A DNA stretch of 64,000 nt, taken from assembly GCF_019279795.1 (NCBI RefSeq), contig NC_056732.1, positions 1,076,842,083 to 1,076,906,082 on the forward strand, given 5' to 3'. Position numbers and translations under genes: made by a program. This document shows, piece after piece, positions 57,841 to 64,000 of the stretch. The DNA is from Protopterus annectens (lineage: Eukaryota; Chordata; Ceratodontiformes; Protopteridae). The notes below the pieces were generated by a model. The model made no database searches and was not told the DNA's origin. It saw only the letters and a program-made list of their open reading frames with translations. Each line of letters starts with the position of its first letter. The first letter of the stretch is position 1.

Positions 57841-57899
57841 TTGTTTATATTCCTAGCACGGAGCAGTAATACCTTTAGATTATCTTGGTTTTGATATTT

Positions 57900-58440
57900 G
57901 ATATGTCGGAAGAACTTTCAGTTTGGCATTGCCTAAAAAAGGCACTATGGGGGAAGACAATGTTTTAGCTAATATTTGAAAGCCTAGAGGGGAGAGGTGC
58001 AGACCATCCCTAACAAAGCAGCATGGTCTGTTGACCATCTCCTTCCATGTTGACAAATATTGCACCCCATAGAATGACACCAGAAACTAAGCCAATTATT
58101 AAAGTCAATTGTCTTTTGTTTGTATTATGGCATCATCTTTAGAGAAGGTGAAATGCTGCACAGTGCTGGGCTCATACCAGCCTGACACACATATTCCGAG
58201 AACTCCATCATGTTTCTCTTCATATAGTCTAGGGAGGCATGTCTCAGGTCATTGACTCCTACATAGACTATAACTGAGTCATATTGGTAATTGTGGTCCA
58301 GTGACCTGATTGCATGAGTAATGTAGTGGATCCTAACCCCTGATAAGCAACTGACCATAACTTTCTCCTTAGCCTGGTGAGAGGGACATCAGTGTGTCTC
58401 ACAATGGAGTCTCAAATTACTAGAATGTTGGATTTTGTGG
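57900..58440 (-). pseudogene. CR1-like ORF1 esterase domain (second subfamily)
   Basis: C-L-S-G-V-R-I-H-Y-I-T-H-A-I-R-S-L, Y-V-G-V-N-D-L-R-H-A-S-L-D-Y-M-K and D-G-L-H-L-S-P-L-G-F-Q-I-L-A-K match the domain at 209-731. The Gly codon of the nucleophile G-D-S block is TGA (near 58410), and the Asp-His block has an intact His. Confidence 0.7.
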
Positions 58441-58644
58441 TGACTTGCCTTATGGGCTTAGAGGTAGAGGCTCCATGAGATATAGCTCTATGTGTTGATG
58501 TGGGCGTTGTATTGAAAGAGTGCATTTGGGGCTCCTGAGGGTATTTGTTATGTGTACTTTGTTACTTCATCTAGGAGTGTCTTTGTGGTTTGGGAAGGTT
58601 ACATGTAAGTGCTTGATGATGTCTGCTTTGAATTGTGCTTGATG

Positions 58645-59205
58645 CATGATGAGGATTCCCACTCCTCTTTTCTTGATACACTGGAAAATATTATGGTACA
58701 ACCCAACACCCTAATAATGGGTGATTTCAACTACCCCACCATTAACTGGGAAAACTACTCATGTACCAACTCTTTTGCGCAACGTTTTCTGGAATTCATC
58801 AATTCCAATGCCTTGGATCAACTTATCCACATCCCCACCAAGGGCAGCAATATCCTAGACCTGGTCATCACCAACATGGGCAACAGGTGTTCCACACCAG
58901 AGGTCCATTCCTTGTTGGTCAGATCCGACCACAAGCTAATCACCCTAGACATCAACATCCTGCTCCCACCCCCCATTAGGGAAACAACTGTAAAAAATTT
59001 CTCCAAAGCCAACTTCACACTTCTTAAGACAGAAGTGTCAAACTTCATGACACTCATGCAGATGGACAATAGAGGTACGACTGCTGAATCCTACACAAAT
59101 GTACTTTTTAAGCACTTACACGAGTGCATGGATCGTGCTGTCCCTAACAGAACCAAGATGCTATCCTCCAAAAAAGGAAGCCAATCTGGTGGTCTTCTGC
59201 CATAA
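58645..59205 (+). pseudogene. CR1-like ORF2, end of endonuclease domain
   Basis: M-G-D-F-N-Y-P-T-I-N-W-E-N-Y and V-R-S-D-H-K-L-I-T-L-D are intact, followed by V-K-N-F-S-K-A-N-F-T-L-L-K-T-E-V. The first half of the nuclease is missing through 5' truncation. A one-base frameshift in the run of A residues near 59170 ends the frame. Confidence 0.85.
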
Positions 59206-59234
59206 ACAAACTCTACAACAGAAGAAAGAAACTG

Positions 59235-61115
59235 TTGCAAAAAAGAGTAAAATCCCATGATTGGAGGAACTCCCTGGTCAGCCTCATTAAGAAGCAGAGA
59301 TACCTCATAAAACTCTCCAGAGCTAGTTATGAAAACAAAATCACCACTGATTCTAAAGACAACCACAAAGCATTCTATAGCTATGTCAAGAATCTCAATG
59401 GCAACACTCAGATCTGCTCTGAGTTACAGCACAATGGCACTAAATATACAGAACCAACTGATATTGCCAACATCCTGGCAGACAGGATCAGCGCTAACTT
59501 TACCTCCCTCTCACCCCCCTAAAGGGCCCATCTCTATACCACAAGAATGCAAAGTTCCTGTAATCACAGTTGCACAGGTAAAAACCTCACTCTCCAAAGC
59601 CAAAAACACAGCATCCATGGGACCTGACACCATCCCTGTCTGCCTTCTATACGAACTACAGAATGAACTGGCACCCCACCTAAGTACCATGCTCAGTCAT
59701 AGCCTCACCTCAGGCTTTGTGCCCAGTGAATGGTGCACCACAATGGTTATCCCACTCCACAAAGGGGGAGCCATGACAGATCTCGGGAACTACTGCCCCA
59801 TTAGCCTGACGAGCCTGGTCTGCAAGGTCATGGAACGTATCATCATGGAACTCATAAACAAAGACATTGGAGATCTCCAAACTCTGGACCCCACACAGTT
59901 CGGGTTTGTAAAAGGCAGATCATGTCTCCTAAACCTGATAGACTTCTTTGAAGCAGTCACCAAAGCCATAGATGAGGGTATGGTGGTTCACACAGCCTAT
60001 CTAGATCTTGCCAAGGCATTCAACACCACCCCCCACTCTGGAATTATAGATAAACTCACTAAACTAGGTATGAATCCCTATGTCACAAGATGGGTTGCCA
60101 ACTGACTTATTGACAGAACCCACACTGTGAAAGTAGCAGACTCCAAATCAGACTTCAGACCAGTGACAAGTGGAGTACTACAGGGTTCAGTCCTGGGTCC
60201 TCTCCTGTTTGGTGTCTACTTCTCTGAAGTACAGGCTAACACAGAAAGTCTTTGGCTAACTAAGTTCGCAGATGACTGCAAACTAGGAGCCATAATCCAA
60301 ACTCCTAACAATGTGGACATCCTACAAAAGGGTGTCACTGAGACAGATGCCTGGTGTCAAAGCCATGGCCTCAAGCTCAATGCCAAAAAGTGCATTGTCA
60401 TCCTCTTTGGTAAAAACTCTGTACCCATGAGCTACCACATAGGCGGTAGTCTATTTAACACCGAAAGTGAGATAAGAGACCATAGGACACAGGTGGCCAG
60501 TAGTCTCTCCTTTGATAATCACATCGCCACAGTGGTCAGGAAATCCTTCTACATGGCACACCTCATCACAAAAGGTTTCTCATCCAGAAAAAAAGAGGTC
60601 ATTGTTCCCCTCTACTCATCACTCATTAGACCCATTGTAGAGTACAACACCCCTTTTGGTATGTACCTCACAAGACATCTGCAGCAGCTGGAAAGGCCAC
60701 AGAAGTACCTCACAAAAAGGATTACTGGCCTCAAACAGATGCCATACACTGACCATCTCAAAAAACTCCAGCTTTACTTCATCGCATATCACCTACTCAG
60801 AGGCAATCTCTGCCTAACATACAAAGCTATGTCAAACCCAGAGCTGTTGGACATGCTCCACTTAAGGAAATCCCAATCCCTCTGAGCTACATGCTCTAGG
60901 GACCTAAACCTAGTCACCACAGTAAACAGAACATGCTGGAGGGATAGATTCCTGTCCCAGAGACTTCCCATACTCTGGAACAGACTACCTATCTATGTCA
61001 AACAGAGCTTCTCATTAGCACTCTTCAAGAAAAATCTTGATGATTGGATGGGAACTAGGAAATTCACCCCGGGGATCACTTCTGTGGCTCTGCTTGACAG
61101 GGGCACAGGAAAATA
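59235..61115 (+). pseudogene. CR1-like ORF2, RT and C-terminal region
   Basis: After D-N-H-K-A-F-Y-S-Y-V-K-N-L (59235-59522 frame) the protein moves frame and reads N-T-A-S-M-G-P-D-T-I-P, Y-L-D-L-A-K-A-F-N-T-T-P-H (motif A), G-V-L-Q-G-S-V-L-G-P-L-L-F-G (motif B) and T-K-F-A-D-D-C-K-L-G (motif C, intact). The stop at 60105 falls where the sister copy has Trp (N-W-L-T-D-R). After the stop near 60885 the end N-R-T-C-W-R-D-R-F-L-S-Q-R-L-P and L-D-D-W-M-G-T-R-K is still open. Confidence 0.88.
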
Positions 61116-61213
61116 ATTTTCTTGGGTGGCGAAAGCCAGAGTACCTTTTTGGCTAGGCTTGTATAGGCCCTAGGGCCAATAGCCTAGTACCTACCTATGA
61201 ACCTATGAACCTA

Positions 61214-64000
61214 TGTGTGCAGTGTGTGTACTACTGACAACCTTAATGACATTAGCAGTACTTTCATGTGAGAGCTTTGTCTCCAGTGACATTGCATAAA
61301 TACATCTCTCACATACCATATCAGTTTGTTTGAGAATTAACCGGTTATCAGTAAACATAAGGCAATTTCTGCATTGCCTCAGGATGCCCATATCCAACAA
61401 GCTGGTAACGAAGACAGTAGGAAAATTCATATCCATGGCAACAGACCCTTTTTTATTGATTATACAGTTGGAGTGAGAATACCAGTCACTATCAGGAGTA
61501 TCCAGTTTGCAACTATGTGGTCAGTGCTTGTCACTGCAAACTACTTGTTCTGTGTGCAACTTGGTATTGGAGAAATTTCATTTGTGCTTTTGCAGGAAAA
61601 ATGTCATTCAATGTATCTGAGTCTGTACAGGGCACTGCCAAACACCTGAGGGGAAGCTAATATGTAGACCCAGAAAATTTAAAGATGAAGTATTTAGGCA
61701 GATATTCTGAAGTTAGAAACAAATCAAGTAGTACTTACTGAAAACAAAGAATTAGCTTGTCAAGAATGATGAAAAGAGGGGAGTCATATGAATGGCTACT
61801 GCTTTGGTACCACTAGTGCTGGTCTCACCACAGCTTCACTCTGTTGGGATACAATGCTCTTTTGCTTCTTCTCTCACCAGAAGCAAAATGTTTGCACCAG
61901 CCCCAAGAGGGGAAGCAGGCAACAACCTATTGGTGATCCACAGTCTTGTCTCAGATGATGCAAGGGTCTGTAGGCTTGTATCCTTTTTCTGGTAGATGCC
62001 TCGAATAGCAAATAAACCAATCAGGAACATTAAGCACAGACACTCACTCTCTAACCAGAAACAGGAATCAATGCACTCTGCTCCTTCTCTTACCAGCATT
62101 AGAATATAAGCACAGATTCCAATTGGTCAGCTGTAAACCAGCTATTAGGCTTTCTGGTGATCAGCAGTCTCCAGGAAATAATGTAACTGCACTCCTTCTC
62201 TCACCAGGAGAAAACAGAAGCACTAATTCCAAGATGACTACTGTGAGGCAGAATGTGGGCTCTCCAATAACTGGTGGTCTTGCAATAGGTATTTAAAAGT
62301 AAGATGAAAAAAGGGTTTATCCTAAACACTGCAGCTGCACTAAGCAGTTAGATATGAAAGTGGGTAATTTAAGTTTTAGCTGTCTAAGTGGAGAACCACT
62401 ATTTTTAAAAAAACAAGATAGATTGAAAGGGGTGGACACTTTTTTATTCTGGTGCTATGGAATACAGTGGGATAGCCAATACATTTAAATAGTTGAAGGG
62501 GAGTGATTTCACAAAATAATCATTTTGTGCTTACTTACACCATCCAGTGAAAGGAGAGAGGGAAGGAGATATATGGTCAAAGTGACATAAGGGGCAGGCA
62601 ACTAGAAAAACAGCAGTGTTTAAGAACACAACAGTAACAGGGTAGAAGGGTGAGAAAAAATTAAATTCTATCTGACTCACAAAAGACAGAACTGTGGTCC
62701 TTTTCAAGTTTTAATATGCAATTAAAAGTAGAGTACAAGTAAATCACAGTGTAAAAAATACAAATCACAGTATACAAAATACAAAAAGGCAATAAAGTCA
62801 AAGTACAAGAAATCAAAAGCAAACTAACTTTTTCCTCTCAGCAAGTTGTGGCAGAGTCTGGTTGAGCTTTTCCAGTCAAGCATGCAGTTGTCAAAAATGT
62901 TTGAGTTATAACTGTTTGGAGATATTTAGTTACTGTAGATAACTGCTGCAAAACCTTTGTTATCTGGGAAGTGACTGAATGGTGACAGGCAAGATGCTAT
63001 CTTTGGAACAGTGAAGCTGAGGTAAAGAGGCCTCTATCTTTTTCATGTCTTACAAATTCAGAGTGTTGGCTCTGGTTAGTTTGGGAATTGGATATTTAAG
63101 TTGATAAGATGTTTTTTGCTGTTTTAATTCATTCAGACACACTTACTTTGGTTACGGCTCTTTTTTTCCCCTAGATACTTGGAAATTAAATTACTGCATG
63201 TAATGACACACAAGTTAAGTATCTGAATATATATGATTAAAAAAAATCCAGCGTATTGCAATGACAAAAAGCCTACTGCTTTGGTTCATTAGTAAGTATA
63301 TATTGTTGAATAAGATAGTTGCAGTATTTCAAAATTACCCAGAAGTACCATTTTACTGATTTTTTAAACATTTTTTCCAGTGGGCACATGCTCCCAGACT
63401 CCCCTACAGATCTGAGGATTTTTTCTACACCATTTTTTTTACTGCTAGATTCACCCTGTCACACCTTACCATCTTTTCTGGGCATGATGAAATAGAAGTT
63501 TAGTATAACATCAGCGAAAAGATCATTACTGTGTCCTTTTCATGGGATACTAAAGACCAGCCACACTTATGGTGCCCATACAAAATACAGATATACAAAT
63601 CCTTCAGCAATGATCCTTATGATATACACAGGGAAGTTTTCTGATAATTCCTCCATAACAGTGGATATATAAATAACAGGATAAATGTTCCCTCCCATGG
63701 AACAGTGTACATATTAGGTCAGATAACCTTGTAAAATACATATTTTTGCTGCCTAAATAAGTCCTATTTTTGGTATATAGTTGCTTATCAGTTTTCATAA
63801 TCTACTAATAGTAAGTTGGCTAGAGTGTTGATTTATAATTGTTCAAGCCTATTCATGTAAAAGTCTTTCTGATTTTCACATAATTACTTTGAAAACTTAC
63901 TATGTAATTATAAAAAAATCATGACATCATTCCAGACTTCAGAAAAAACACAAACGAACAAAACCAAACTTGACTCAGCCATGTGTTCCTCAAATGGCTT
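61214..64000. other. No recognisable gene; degenerate repeat at 61850-62290
   Basis: A phrase like TGCTCCTTCTCTCACCAG followed by AGAAGCA-type text recurs near 61855, 62079 and 62190, which suggests an old tandem or duplicated segment. Nothing else is identified to the window end. Confidence 0.4.

Larger units (their letters stand above)
54985..58470 (-). mobile_element. CR1-like LINE, nearly complete, second subfamily
   Basis: It reads leftward from ORF1 esterase (58440-57900), endonuclease (57805-57240) and RT (57194-55665) to the C-terminus (55566-54967) and the reversed family end (TTCATAGGTGTTTATTAGGC). The protein wording differs enough from 1-3660 to mark a separate subfamily (S-L-Q-T-G-L-V-P-H-E-W-R-K against S-L-S-T-G-Y-V-P-I-E-W-R-T). 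It lies head to head with the copy beginning at 58645. Confidence 0.88.
58645..61213 (+). mobile_element. CR1-like LINE, 5'-truncated in the endonuclease
   Basis: It starts at F-L-D-T-L-E-N (about 58651) and runs to the full family 3' end with three CCTATGAAC-type repeats (61190-61213). It is the closest relative of 1-3660. Few disruptions: a frameshift near 59170, a frameshift near 59520, a TGA for Trp at 60103-60105, and a TGA for Arg near 60883. Confidence 0.9.

Noticed and set aside
54985..61213. One retrotransposition event with 5' inversion giving the two facing CR1 copies
   Set aside because: Each has its own 3' end and they belong to different subfamilies, so they are separate insertions.

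Overview
This window looks like repeat-dense, gene-free vertebrate genomic DNA. The protein-coding matter I can identify belongs to retrotransposons, plus one weak DNA-transposon candidate, and almost all of it is broken by frameshifts and stops. The mix points to an amphibian, lungfish or fish-type genome rather than a mammal or bird: CR1-like LINEs whose ORF1 carries an esterase domain, L2-like and L1/Tx1-like LINEs, an R4/Dong-type LINE with a restriction-like endonuclease, Penelope-like elements with GIY-YIG endonucleases, tRNA-derived SINEs, MITEs, and long (AT)n and (CA)n arrays. The species cannot be fixed from sequence alone. I found no host exons, rRNA, tRNA gene, CRISPR array or bacterial-type operon.

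Layout. 1-3660: a nearly complete CR1-like LINE on +. 3960-5992: an L2-like LINE fossil on -. 7386-8050: a 59-bp minisatellite. 8306-9370: a 5'-truncated Penelope-like element on -. 10208-10356: a tRNA SINE with a CR1-like tail. 11100-17345: old SINEs, MITE copies, microsatellites and a CR1 3' fragment. 18320-28640: an R4/Dong-like LINE on +, interrupted by a SINE (20587-20848) and by an essentially full-length Penelope-like element on - (21463-26888). Both inserts are flanked by target-site duplications. 28640-34020: a possible Harbinger Myb-like remnant, a 42-bp minisatellite and two MITE copies. 37700-40300: a CR1-like LINE on - whose 5' piece is inverted, and which itself holds a 196-bp insert. 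42075-44260: an L1-like LINE. 44270-44590: a pogo/Tigger-like MITE. 47136-47784: a 649-bp element with a hammerhead ribozyme motif. 49177-49426: a young SINE. 52110-61213: three more CR1-like copies and an L2-like fossil. Two of those CR1 copies lie head to head.

The most interesting signal is a set of hammerhead-ribozyme-like folds at or near the ends of Penelope-like elements and of two short non-coding inserts. In three of them stem II has a different sequence but the same shape. The 649-bp insert with a 16-bp duplication looks like a short, possibly non-autonomous, ribozyme-bearing retroelement and is the best candidate for something undescribed. A SINE that shares the 3' tail of the local CR1-like family suggests a LINE/SINE partnership.
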